Assembly: GCA_016794345.1 (NCBI GenBank)
Contig: JAEUKE010000143.1
Location: forward strand, 1 to 32,845
Length of the DNA stretch: 32,845 bases
From: Myxococcales bacterium
GTDB taxonomy: Bacteria > Myxococcota_A > Polyangia > Polyangiales > Polyangiaceae
Reading direction: 5' to 3'
The notes beneath the pieces were generated by a model. It saw only the letters and a list, made by a program, of their open reading frames with translations, made no database searches and was not told the DNA's origin. Position numbers and translations under genes: made by a program. Every line of letters starts with the position of its first letter. The first letter of the stretch is position 1. Below, one piece after another: positions 1 to 8,309 of this stretch.

Positions 1-47
1 ACGAGCGCCTCCAGATCGGCGATTCGCTTGTCGCGCGGGTCGACCAC
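1..47 (-). CDS. Partial reading frame at left edge, possibly a transposase leader
   Basis: On the minus strand a coding-like frame reads VDPRDKRIADLEAL and runs off the window. A GTG at 47-45 is preceded by AAGGA, a plausible ribosome site, and an in-frame TGA lies a few codons further upstream. The DKRIxxLEAL pattern resembles the coiled leader of IS66-type transposases, but only about 15 residues are visible, so this is a guess. If correct, a mobile element lies just downstream of the truncated methylase gene and would explain its lost C-terminus. Confidence 0.3.
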   Translation of the reverse strand, partial: MVDPRDKRIADLEAL

Positions 48-99
48 CCATTCCTTCGATCATGTCACCCACGATCTGTCGATCCCCCTTCGCATATGA

Positions 100-3000
100 T
101 CATGTATGGCCACGCGGCCGACTACCCGGTGAACGGGTACCCCCACGGGCATTCGCGAAGAGCCACCACTTCCTCTTGTGGGATAGATTGCTGGGGTTGT
201 CGGGTAGCGAGAGGCGTTCTTCCTTCACGCGTGACCTGACGAGCTTCATCGCTTCCGAATATCTCGACGCGTCCTCGAGGCTGCGTTCGCCAAAATCCAC
301 GATGCTTCGGCCCATGGGGCGATGGCTATTGTTCAGCTCGTCTCCGCCAATGATTCGCCTGGTCACGGCCTGCTCAATGCGGAGTAGGCGGTCCGCCTCA
401 CTGGGCTCGAGGTAGAAGCCTTCGCCACGGATGAAGCACCCCGTGAAACATAGTTCTGCGTTGCTCGGTAGTGGCCTTGGATCTGGTCGTTCCGTGCGAC
501 TTTCGAGCGCGGAGTTGATTGAAGTGGCAGGCTCGCCGTTCAACGTCGACCCAGCCAGTTGTTTCGGCTTTCCTGCCGCGACATGGATCACAGACACGAA
601 GACGGCTGCTTCGCCCGGCCAAGGGAAGCTTGTTTCAGCCGCGTAGATCCGAGCGCCATCCGCGATCAAGCTCTGCAGTGAGCCTCTGCGATTTTCGCCT
701 TCAGAAATGGTCTTCGTGGCGATCAGCCCTAGAGTGCCCGATGCGCCCAAAAGGCGAAACGTCTTTCGAAAGAAGTGTCCACTGAGGTCGACGTTCCTCC
801 CGGTGTCGTGCTCCGCGGATAGCCAGTTGGCATAAGCAGGGCTCGTGACCGTCGATATGCGCTTCCCGGAGAGAAAGGGTGGGTTACCCATGAACGCATC
901 CATCATCGCGACTCGGTTGGCTCGGCCGTCATCGAGCGGGTCTTCTCGCTCCGCGTGGAAGATCTCTGGGTACTCGAGCATCCAATGGAACACCGGGACG
1001 CGCTCGCGAACCTCCGCCTGAAGCTGCCTGAGCTCAGCCTCGACCGAACCGTCACCGGCAATCCACCGCTCAGCCATATCCAGCCGGCGCAGCCGCTCGC
1101 GCTCGCGCTCGCGGTCCGTCTCGCCGGCGAAGAACGCGCCGACCACCAGATCACCCAGGAGCCGCGCACGGTCGCAGGCGTCTCGCGCATCGTCGAGCAG
1201 CCCCTTCTTCTCGCGGTGGCCCGCTTCCGAGCCGTCATCGGCGAGGTCAAGAATCTTCTCTCGAATTGCGATGGCTTCCCCCAGCGCCTCGTCCAGGACC
1301 TTGGACGCGAGTGTGAGCTGCTGCTGGGGCTTCCAGTGGAAGTGGCGGATCTGCTCGAAGTCCAAACCCACGAGTGAGTCGCCGTGGCGGAGCGCGTGGT
1401 CGAGGAAAGTGAACGGGAGATCGCGCGCGAGCGTGACGAGCCACAGGGAGAGCTTGGCAAGCTCGACGGCCGCGTCGTTCTTGTCGACACCGTAGAGGCA
1501 GCGCTGCGCGACGAGCCGGCGCGCGTATCGGAGCGGGTCCCCGTGCTTGGCGGCGATGGCCGCGAGTCGGGTGATCCCACCGTCCGCCTCTTTCTCCCGA
1601 GTCCACGCTGCGACGACCTGGTCCGCCAGGTAGCGGCAGGCCTCTACGAGGAAGGCGCCGCTCCCCATGGCGGGATCGCAGATCTTGAGGTCCAGGATGC
1701 GGTCGCTTGCGGGCTCGGTGCCCATGCACGCGAGAAGGGGGGCGAGGGTCTTCTCGACAATCGGCGCGGAGAGGCTGCGCGGCGTGTAGTGGGAGCTCGT
1801 GCGGCGTCGTTCCGCGCCGGGCTGGAGGACCAGCTGGCCGGCGCGAGCGCGGGCGAGGGCGCGGTCCGAACGGGTCCCGCCCTTTGCGAGCTCCCCCAGC
1901 TCCTCCAGCGCTGCGTCAGGACCCTTGGCCGAGCGCAAGGCCGAGGCGAGACGCTCGGCTTGGGCCGCGGTGAGCCCGATGGTCTCTTTCAGCCATTTGG
2001 CGCGCTGGGCCGGTGCGACCCCGAGCACCTCCTCCACGGTCAGCCAGATCCCTTCCGGGCGCATGCAGACCGCGGGGCTGGGGACGCGGATGACGTGGTA
2101 GCCCATGAGGGCTTCGTAGACGCTGCCGATCTGCTCGACGTCGAGGGCGCGGTAACTCAATCGCTGCCCTTCGAACACGATCAGCTTATCGAGGACACGG
2201 AACACCGTCTCGTCATCGACCGTGGGGACCTTTACGGCCGCGCGATGCTCGGCGAGCGAGATCGGCGCCCCTCCGGCAGGACCCCAGCCTTCCAGGAAGG
2301 CGTACGCGTGCGGGTCGAACAGCGTGCCTTGTCTCGCGGGCAGGCTCAGCTCGCCGTGCTTGGCGCCCAGGTAGATCGCTCGAAACAGGGAGAGCAGCTG
2401 GCCCCAGGCGCCGAACCGACGCGACATCGAGTCGGGGTAGGCGCCCGCGTCCTCTCGCAGCCGGTCGTAGAGCGCGAGGAGCGACAGGTTCTCGGCGTAG
2501 AAGCGGTTCTCGGTCGGCAGAAGGCCGCGGTCCTCTGCAAACAGGATGAAAACCAACCGGAGGAGGACCGTGAGCAGGCCCTTGTAAAGGTGATCGCCGT
2601 CCCGCTTTAGGGCGTCGTCCAAGAGCCTGTCACCATCGCGCTCGGCTGCGGACTCGAAGCCGCGCAGCAGGATCGCGAGCGCCTCGAACACCTGCTCCGC
2701 GAGCTCCGTCGTGACGTTCGCCTGCCGCTTCCGGCTTTCGGCGAGGAGCGCAGGCAGGGCGTAGGCCTCAGCTACCCCGAAGAAGCGCGTGGCGGAGAGC
2801 AACATCAAGAAGGCGTCGAGGATGGGCCGACCCCCGACCGTCGCCATGTCGTCGACACGGAAGCTGATATGGCCACTCGATTCCCCGTGCGGCGCATACA
2901 CGAGCCTCAGTTCGCGACGGTTCGTGAGGAGCCCGATCGGCACGCGAGTGTGGCGAAGGAGCCGGTCGACCTTGGCGCTCGCGGGGTAGGCCCAGTCGCC

Positions 3001-3411
3001 TGTCAGGGTCTCGGGCTTGTCGAGGTCGACCTCGGGCGGGACGTCCCAGACGAGTGCGACGTGCCCTTCCCCTCCCTGTTGCTTGAGCGCCAAGGTGGGT
3101 CGGAGCTCCTGCTTTCCCTCGTGAACGTAGAGCGTGAGCGAGGCCGGGAGGGCCTCGCCGCGATCGAAGAAGCTGGCCTCGAAGCCGAGCAGCCGTTCGA
3201 GGAAGGCATCGAGGTCGCGGATCGCACGGCGAGGCTGGTCCTCTTCTTCGCTGAGGATGGAACAAAGCTCGAGGAACCTGCCCTGCGCATCGGGGCCATG
3301 TCGCTCCATGCACTGGGCGTCGACGAGCACCGGCAGGGAGACGACGAGGCCCTCGATCGGCTGCACCATGCCGAGCCAGGTTTCGTGAAAGCGGCGTTCG
3401 ATGTCGCTCAT
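100..3411 (-). CDS. DrmMI/Eco57I-type adenine-specific DNA methylase, C-terminus apparently truncated
   Basis: Predicted N6-adenine DNA methyltransferase of the large restriction-modification type (Eco57I/PglX/DrmMI-like), which would mark host DNA using S-adenosylmethionine. The start is taken at ATG 3411, preceded by GAGGGG and 4 nt after the helicase stop; an upstream GTG at 3483 would overlap the helicase by 68 nt. In the resulting 1103 residues, 1-300 resemble the N-terminal domain of such enzymes (LLTNRRELRLVYAP near 161). Motif I DPAMGSGAFL starts near 579 and catalytic motif IV NPPF near 843. The family pattern ends at KWWLFANARG; the last dozen residues are Arg/Pro/Gly-rich and unlike a folded domain. 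Relatives usually continue for a few hundred residues of target recognition, so I infer a truncation near 155. The pairing with a DrmD helicase is as in class 1 DISARM. Confidence 0.8.
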   Translation of the reverse strand: MSDIERRFHETWLGMVQPIEGLVVSLPVLVDAQCMERHGPDAQGRFLELCSILSEEEDQPRRAIRDLDAFLERLLGFEASFFDRGEALPASLTLYVHEGKQELRPTLALKQQGGEGHVALVWDVPPEVDLDKPETLTGDWAYPASAKVDRLLRHTRVPIGLLTNRRELRLVYAPHGESSGHISFRVDDMATVGGRPILDAFLMLLSATRFFGVAEAYALPALLAESRKRQANVTTELAEQVFEALAILLRGFESAAERDGDRLLDDALKRDGDHLYKGLLTVLLRLVFILFAEDRGLLPTENRFYAENLSLLALYDRLREDAGAYPDSMSRRFGAWGQLLSLFRAIYLGAKHGELSLPARQGTLFDPHAYAFLEGWGPAGGAPISLAEHRAAVKVPTVDDETVFRVLDKLIVFEGQRLSYRALDVEQIGSVYEALMGYHVIRVPSPAVCMRPEGIWLTVEEVLGVAPAQRAKWLKETIGLTAAQAERLASALRSAKGPDAALEELGELAKGGTRSDRALARARAGQLVLQPGAERRRTSSHYTPRSLSAPIVEKTLAPLLACMGTEPASDRILDLKICDPAMGSGAFLVEACRYLADQVVAAWTREKEADGGITRLAAIAAKHGDPLRYARRLVAQRCLYGVDKNDAAVELAKLSLWLVTLARDLPFTFLDHALRHGDSLVGLDFEQIRHFHWKPQQQLTLASKVLDEALGEAIAIREKILDLADDGSEAGHREKKGLLDDARDACDRARLLGDLVVGAFFAGETDRERERERLRRLDMAERWIAGDGSVEAELRQLQAEVRERVPVFHWMLEYPEIFHAEREDPLDDGRANRVAMMDAFMGNPPFLSGKRISTVTSPAYANWLSAEHDTGRNVDLSGHFFRKTFRLLGASGTLGLIATKTISEGENRRGSLQSLIADGARIYAAETSFPWPGEAAVFVSVIHVAAGKPKQLAGSTLNGEPATSINSALESRTERPDPRPLPSNAELCFTGCFIRGEGFYLEPSEADRLLRIEQAVTRRIIGGDELNNSHRPMGRSIVDFGERSLEDASRYSEAMKLVRSRVKEERLSLPDNPSNLSHKRKWWLFANARGGTRSPGSRPRGHT

Positions 3412-3415
3412 GGGC

Positions 3416-6400
3416 TCATCCCCTCGTCGCTGGCCAAAGGCAGACCAGCCCGACAGGCTCGAGACGCGTGCGGACCACGTCATAGAAGGCTTCGAGGGTC
3501 TTCGGCTCGGTGGTCTTCTCCACCTCGAGGCTCTCGCGGCGCTTCTTCAGGTACTGGGTGTCGAGCTCGTACTGGCGCACCTCACGGGGGTCCGGGGCCT
3601 CGAACAAGCCGAGCTGGGTCCGGCTCTGGAGCTCCGCGTCAATCGCGGCGAGCTGGCGCTCGAGGATGGCCTCGAGCGCGGCCGCTTCTTCACGTCCACG
3701 CCGCCGGAGGGCGTCGAGGGCATCCTTCGCGTGCGCATCGGCTTCCTCCCGGACGTGGTGCCAGAGCTGACGGAACAGATTCGGGGCCGCGGCGGCAATG
3801 CGGCGCTGGTTGGCCTCGGAAATGCCAGCCAAGGTCGGCGACTCCGCGAGGACCTGCTCCAGCTTGTCGATCGCGCCGCGGTCGGCGGCCTCAGCGAAGG
3901 GTCGCAACGGCTGGTCTTTCTCCTGCACCCACTGGGCGGCGACCGAGATCAGCTCATCGTGCAGGCGCGTGGCGCCATGTCCGAAGAGCGAGAGGCGGCC
4001 AAACGCAACGACTCGCACGATGTGGTCGTGCTTGTTTCGCACGATGGTCACGCGTGACAAATCGTGCGCGGAGTAACCCTGCGCCAAGAAGCGGGCGAGG
4101 ATCCGCTGGACGAACGGGTGCTCGAGGTGAAGGTGGACGTTCCGGCTGTTCATCTTCAGCGGTGGCTCGAACAGGACCGGTTGCGGCGGCTTCTTACGCC
4201 AGTCCCAGAAGGCCTCGTCTCGGCCGCGAGGAGGACGAAGCGTGTCGAGCGTGCTTTGCCACGAGGTCGAGAGCTCCGGGATCTGAAACACGCCTTCCGT
4301 GTCCGTCTTCTGGAGGGCGGGCGCGCCAGCGAGCTCGAGCCCAGCGTCGATCGCGTCACGCAGGAGCCAGGGCTTGAACCCCATGACCTCGGTCGAGCTC
4401 TGCAGGATGTTCCCGTTCTCTGTGGCGTCCCGCTCGAGCGCGCCCTTCCGTATGGCCTCCAGCTCTTCTCGGACGCGCTCGGCCCGCCCCCCAGCCTGCT
4501 CGGCGTCATCGATCCTGCTCGCGGTTTCCGTGTCGATGCCGTCCTCGAGCACCCGCTCCATCCTCTCGAGCAGCACCTGGCTAAGCGAGCCGAGCTCCCG
4601 CTTGATGACGTCCACCTTGTGGACGAGCTTGTCGAGCACGAGATCCTCTGCCCTCGCCGGGTAGTGAAAGTAATGGCAGCGCACCTCCGGCTCGGGCTGC
4701 ATGGTCCGATCGATGCGGCCGTTGCGCTGCTCCAGCCGGGCCGGGTTCCACGGGATGTCGAAGTGAAACAAGTCCGCGCAGTGGCCCTGTAGGTTGATGC
4801 CCTCACGCGCAGCATCCGTGGCCAGGAGGATGCGGACGGGGTGCTCCTCCGGCGGGCTGTTGAACGCTCGCTGCACCTCCTCGCGTTGCTCGTCGCTCAT
4901 GCCGCCGTGGATCTGGAGGATGCGTTCATCTCCCTTGCTCGTGCCCTCCACCGCGGTACCGAGGACCTGAAGCAGGTAGCGCTTCGTGTCGCCATACTCC
5001 GTAAAGATGATCACACGCCTGTCATTCCACGCGCCACGACCGGTCGCGCCGCCGATGGCAACGGCGGGACACTGATGCTCACGGATCCACTGGACGAGCC
5101 GGCTGACCTTCGCATCCGCCACGTGCCTGTAGCGCTCGGCGAGCGTCGTCAGCTCCTCGAGTAGGCGCTGGGCCTGCGCCTCCGGATGCTCGAGCAGGCG
5201 TGAGGCCGCGCCTACTTCCGCGGCCTCCTCCTGGTCGAGCACGTCGTCGTCCTCGCCGTACTCGTCGTCCTCTGCCTGCCGACGCGCTGCTTCCGCCAGT
5301 CCGACCTGGGAGAAGGCGCCGGAGCCCCTCATTGTCTCGCCGTGGACACGGAGCGTTCGCGCGAACGCCTCGACGCTGGAGAGGAGCCGCTTCTGGAGGT
5401 TGATGAAGACGAGCTTCCCGCGACCGCGCTTCGGCTTCATGAGCGCCGTGTAGGCCGCAAGCTTCTCCGCGATTTCGAGCTCGGGCGGGCGCGAATCGTT
5501 CTCGGGCACCTCAAGCCTGATGACCCTGCGAACTGGGTACACGAGGGAGGCCCTCGCGGGGCCGGGGGCATCGCCCTTGCGCTTCGGGCCGATGTCACCG
5601 ATGAGATCGCTCTTGAGCCGGCGAACCATCACCGGCTCGAGGTCCGCGGGGCGTACTCTCACTGCGCGTGTGAAGCGCTGGGGATCGAGGATTTCGAGGA
5701 GCGCGGAGAAGCTGTTCGAGTGCCCGTTGTGCGGAGTCGCGCTGAGGAACAAGCGATTCTCGAACTTGGGAGCGAGATCCCGAATCACCGCGGTGATGTG
5801 AGAGTCCACCGCGTACTGGCTCGCGCTGGCCGGGGCCGCGACGTGTGCTTCGTCGAGGATCAGGATGCTCTTCTTCCGTCTGTCGCCGATGTGCTGGAGC
5901 AGCGGGTCGCGGTACTCCGGCCGGCGCATGAGCTGGTGCGACACGATGAACCGCGTGTGCGTGCTCCAAGGGTTCACCCCGAACCCGCGCTCTTGGCGTC
6001 GGCGGGAGATGAAGGAGCGGTTCATGATCTCGAAGTAGAGGCCGAACTTGCGCTGCATCTCGTCGCGCCACTGCAGGCAGACGCTCGCCGGGCAAACCAC
6101 CAGCGCAAACTCCACCCGTTGGCGGAGCAGCAGCTCTTGCAGTACCAACCCGGCTTCGATCGTCTTTCCGAGGCCAACATCATCGGCGATGAAGAGGTTG
6201 GCTCGCGGGAGAGAGAGAGCCTTCTTGAGCGGGGTGAGTTGGTGGTTCAGAAGCGTGATGCCCGCGCGGAACGGAGACTGGAAGAGCTTCGCGTCGGTTG
6301 CTGTGACTGAGCCCCACTTGAGCGCGTGTAGGTAGGCAGCGAAGAAGCGGGGCTCGTCGACCTTCGTCGTCTCGCCGAGCCCGTGGGCCTCCGGCTGCAG

Positions 6401-7375
6401 CACGCGCGCGCCGAGCTCGAGCTCCCAGAGCACCTCGAGCACACGGCCTTGGTTATCATCGTCCAGGCAAACCAGGCGTACGCGCGTCGTGTGTCCGAGC
6501 TCCGGCGGCGCGACCACTTCCTCCGCAAGCCACTGTCGGTGCCGAACCTCCACGATGTCCCCCGGACGTGGCGCGTAACGCGGGATCTCGTGCGCGCGGA
6601 AGATCGGGGGCGGCGGCTGGCTGCCTTGGGCGCCGTGCGCTTGGAGGAGACGCGCAGCGAGGAGCGGCCGCGCGCGTCCCGAGTCGTCCAGCCCATGCGC
6701 ACGACAAGCTGAGCGAAGCTCGTCACGCCCGAGCGACCGCATCAGGTAGTCGAAGGCCACGTGTGTTGCCGAGAGGATCGCGTCCACCTGCTGCTCCCGG
6801 GTTGCCGTCGCCTGCACGGAGACCCCCAGCTCCCGTGCGACCTCCGCGACACGTGGCTTGGAAAGCACGGAGAGCACCGACCGTGTGGTCGGCGCCGTGC
6901 CGCGAGGGAAGCGGATGGAGGTTGGCGCTGGCTCGTCGACCTCTTCCGGAGGCTCTGGTTCCGCAGGGGCTGCGTGGACGGGTTGCGCGGGGGGCGCGGC
7001 GGGCGCGCCAAGCGGGAGCTGCTCCGCAGCGCTGCCGTGCCTTGCACGACGTGTCCTCGCGTCGGGCACCCCGCCGAGCAGCTTGGTTACCAGTGCCGCC
7101 TTCGTCCCGGTCGCCGGCAGCCCGAGCGCCGAACACATCTCCTTCAGCTCTTCACCCTTCAGTTTCCCGAGAAGCTCGTCGAAGCTGACGCGCCGCCCGT
7201 CGGCGAGCACCCCGATGAGTAGGTCACGGCTTCGCCGGTCCTCGACCTCGAGTGAGAAAGCCTCCACGAGCTCACGCAGACGTGCGGCCGGCAGGACTTC
7301 GAGTGCGAGCTTCTTCGACGAGTGTGAGGCGGGCATGGGGGTGAGTGATGGGGGTGCAATCGGTGGTGCCGACAC
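3416..7375 (-). CDS. drmD: DrmD-like SNF2/RapA-type helicase with N-terminal SAP-like repeats
   Basis: SF2 DNA translocase of the SNF2/RapA type, very similar in order and motifs to DrmD of class 1 DISARM anti-phage systems. In 1319 residues, 30-100 and 165-248 each end in a SAP-like motif (KEMCSALGLPATGTKAALV; RSACRAHGLDDSG), separated by a Pro-rich linker. A small DrmD-type domain begins near 268 (RPGDIVEVRHRQW). Walker A DDVGLGKT is at 399-406, the DEAH box near 508 and SATPHNGHSNS near 545. The C-terminal helicase lobe carries TDAAREGINLQ and QRNGRIDR. The GTG at 7375 has no clear ribosome site, and ATG 7336 is an equally good start. The stop is 4 nt before the methylase ATG, so the two are surely cotranscribed. 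DrmA and DrmB are not seen in the window, so DISARM membership is inferred from this pair alone. Confidence 0.88.
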   Translation of the reverse strand: MSAPPIAPPSLTPMPASHSSKKLALEVLPAARLRELVEAFSLEVEDRRSRDLLIGVLADGRRVSFDELLGKLKGEELKEMCSALGLPATGTKAALVTKLLGGVPDARTRRARHGSAAEQLPLGAPAAPPAQPVHAAPAEPEPPEEVDEPAPTSIRFPRGTAPTTRSVLSVLSKPRVAEVARELGVSVQATATREQQVDAILSATHVAFDYLMRSLGRDELRSACRAHGLDDSGRARPLLAARLLQAHGAQGSQPPPPIFRAHEIPRYAPRPGDIVEVRHRQWLAEEVVAPPELGHTTRVRLVCLDDDNQGRVLEVLWELELGARVLQPEAHGLGETTKVDEPRFFAAYLHALKWGSVTATDAKLFQSPFRAGITLLNHQLTPLKKALSLPRANLFIADDVGLGKTIEAGLVLQELLLRQRVEFALVVCPASVCLQWRDEMQRKFGLYFEIMNRSFISRRRQERGFGVNPWSTHTRFIVSHQLMRRPEYRDPLLQHIGDRRKKSILILDEAHVAAPASASQYAVDSHITAVIRDLAPKFENRLFLSATPHNGHSNSFSALLEILDPQRFTRAVRVRPADLEPVMVRRLKSDLIGDIGPKRKGDAPGPARASLVYPVRRVIRLEVPENDSRPPELEIAEKLAAYTALMKPKRGRGKLVFINLQKRLLSSVEAFARTLRVHGETMRGSGAFSQVGLAEAARRQAEDDEYGEDDDVLDQEEAAEVGAASRLLEHPEAQAQRLLEELTTLAERYRHVADAKVSRLVQWIREHQCPAVAIGGATGRGAWNDRRVIIFTEYGDTKRYLLQVLGTAVEGTSKGDERILQIHGGMSDEQREEVQRAFNSPPEEHPVRILLATDAAREGINLQGHCADLFHFDIPWNPARLEQRNGRIDRTMQPEPEVRCHYFHYPARAEDLVLDKLVHKVDVIKRELGSLSQVLLERMERVLEDGIDTETASRIDDAEQAGGRAERVREELEAIRKGALERDATENGNILQSSTEVMGFKPWLLRDAIDAGLELAGAPALQKTDTEGVFQIPELSTSWQSTLDTLRPPRGRDEAFWDWRKKPPQPVLFEPPLKMNSRNVHLHLEHPFVQRILARFLAQGYSAHDLSRVTIVRNKHDHIVRVVAFGRLSLFGHGATRLHDELISVAAQWVQEKDQPLRPFAEAADRGAIDKLEQVLAESPTLAGISEANQRRIAAAAPNLFRQLWHHVREEADAHAKDALDALRRRGREEAAALEAILERQLAAIDAELQSRTQLGLFEAPDPREVRQYELDTQYLKKRRESLEVEKTTEPKTLEAFYDVVRTRLEPVGLVCLWPATRG

Positions 7376-7430
7376 ACGAAACGTCGGGCGTTGGGTCGAC
7401 CGTGGCGGCGGAGTGTGCCCGCCGCTGAGA

Positions 7431-8309
7431 CTAGTTCATCTCTGGCACCACGCTGATGCCGACGAACAAGACCTGATCGTGGGTTTGCTGCTGAACGTTG
7501 ACCTGGTACGTCTCCTGGGACCGCATGGCTTTCTGGATCTCAGCCAGCCCGATCGTGATGATGCCCATGTCGTCGTTGGCGCTGAAGAACTCGGGATCCG
7601 CGTCAAAGAGCTCCAGGCGAAGCGCGGTCCCTGCGCTGAGAGGAACGTGTTCGAAACGCAGTCCCCACTGGGGCGTCAGGGTGTCTTGCCTCACCTGAAG
7701 CTTCACTGGGTCGGAGAACGTTCCGGCGGTGATGATGTACGCATGCCCCACGGTGTCCGGGTGTGACCACGCCGTCATCGCGAGCTCAGCGAGGATGCCG
7801 GACGCCGTCAAGAAGGGAGTGGTTGCTGGCTTGGCGAGGCCTGCCCAGGCGCCAAGGGCACCGGCCGCGGCCTCGGCTGCAGAGCGGCCAACTCTCTGAC
7901 TTCGGCCATCACAGAACAGGTCCCAGCAGCGACCTCCAAACTTCGTACTGTTGACGAGCAAGCTCTCTACCAGGACCGTAGCGGAGCTCGTGGGCGCGAT
8001 CTGCGCGGCATCCGATTGGCGGACACACTTCGTCGGGGCCGATCGGACGAAGCCCGAAAGACAGGCTCCCGGCCCCATCGCAAACTGACGAATTGCCTTA
8101 GCGGAAACCGTCTTCGTCTGGGGTACGAGATTGGGCGGGATACGAGGCGGCGGCGGCTGATGGTTCTGGTACGCCAGCGGAGGTGCCGGAAGCCAACCTC
8201 CAGGAGGCAGCGCCACCCGGCCCGGCGCGCGGCCGGAACTGCATCCCGAGGCTTGGGCCGCGGCGAGGGCCAACAGAATCGGAACCGCGCGAAGCCGTTC
8301 GGCTCTCAC
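7431..8309 (-). CDS. Predicted lipoprotein with C2-like C-terminal segment
   Basis: A 292-residue protein of unknown function. The GTG start at 8309 overlaps the TGA of the DUF262 gene (GTGA) and follows GGGAGCGAGG, so translation is probably coupled. The N-terminus is a short basic stretch, then PILLALAAAQASGC, a lipoprotein signal with lipobox ASGC. A Pro-rich spacer follows (QPPPPRIPPN). The last 90 residues resemble a C2-type beta sandwich (TALRLELFDADPEF, then NDDMGIITI), a fold that often binds calcium or membrane. Several Cys in the middle part suggest an exported protein. A periplasmic or outer-membrane lipoprotein is unexpected between a DUF262 nuclease and a DrmD helicase. It may be a passenger or a membrane-linked part of the system; its length and intact frame argue for a real gene. 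Confidence 0.75.
   Translation of the reverse strand: MRAERLRAVPILLALAAAQASGCSSGRAPGRVALPPGGWLPAPPLAYQNHQPPPPRIPPNLVPQTKTVSAKAIRQFAMGPGACLSGFVRSAPTKCVRQSDAAQIAPTSSATVLVESLLVNSTKFGGRCWDLFCDGRSQRVGRSAAEAAAGALGAWAGLAKPATTPFLTASGILAELAMTAWSHPDTVGHAYIITAGTFSDPVKLQVRQDTLTPQWGLRFEHVPLSAGTALRLELFDADPEFFSANDDMGIITIGLAEIQKAMRSQETYQVNVQQQTHDQVLFVGISVVPEMN

Noticed and set aside
2869..4377. Plus-strand open frame of 502 codons
   Set aside because: It crosses the methylase and helicase genes on the other strand, and its second half is Arg/Pro/Gly/Ser noise.
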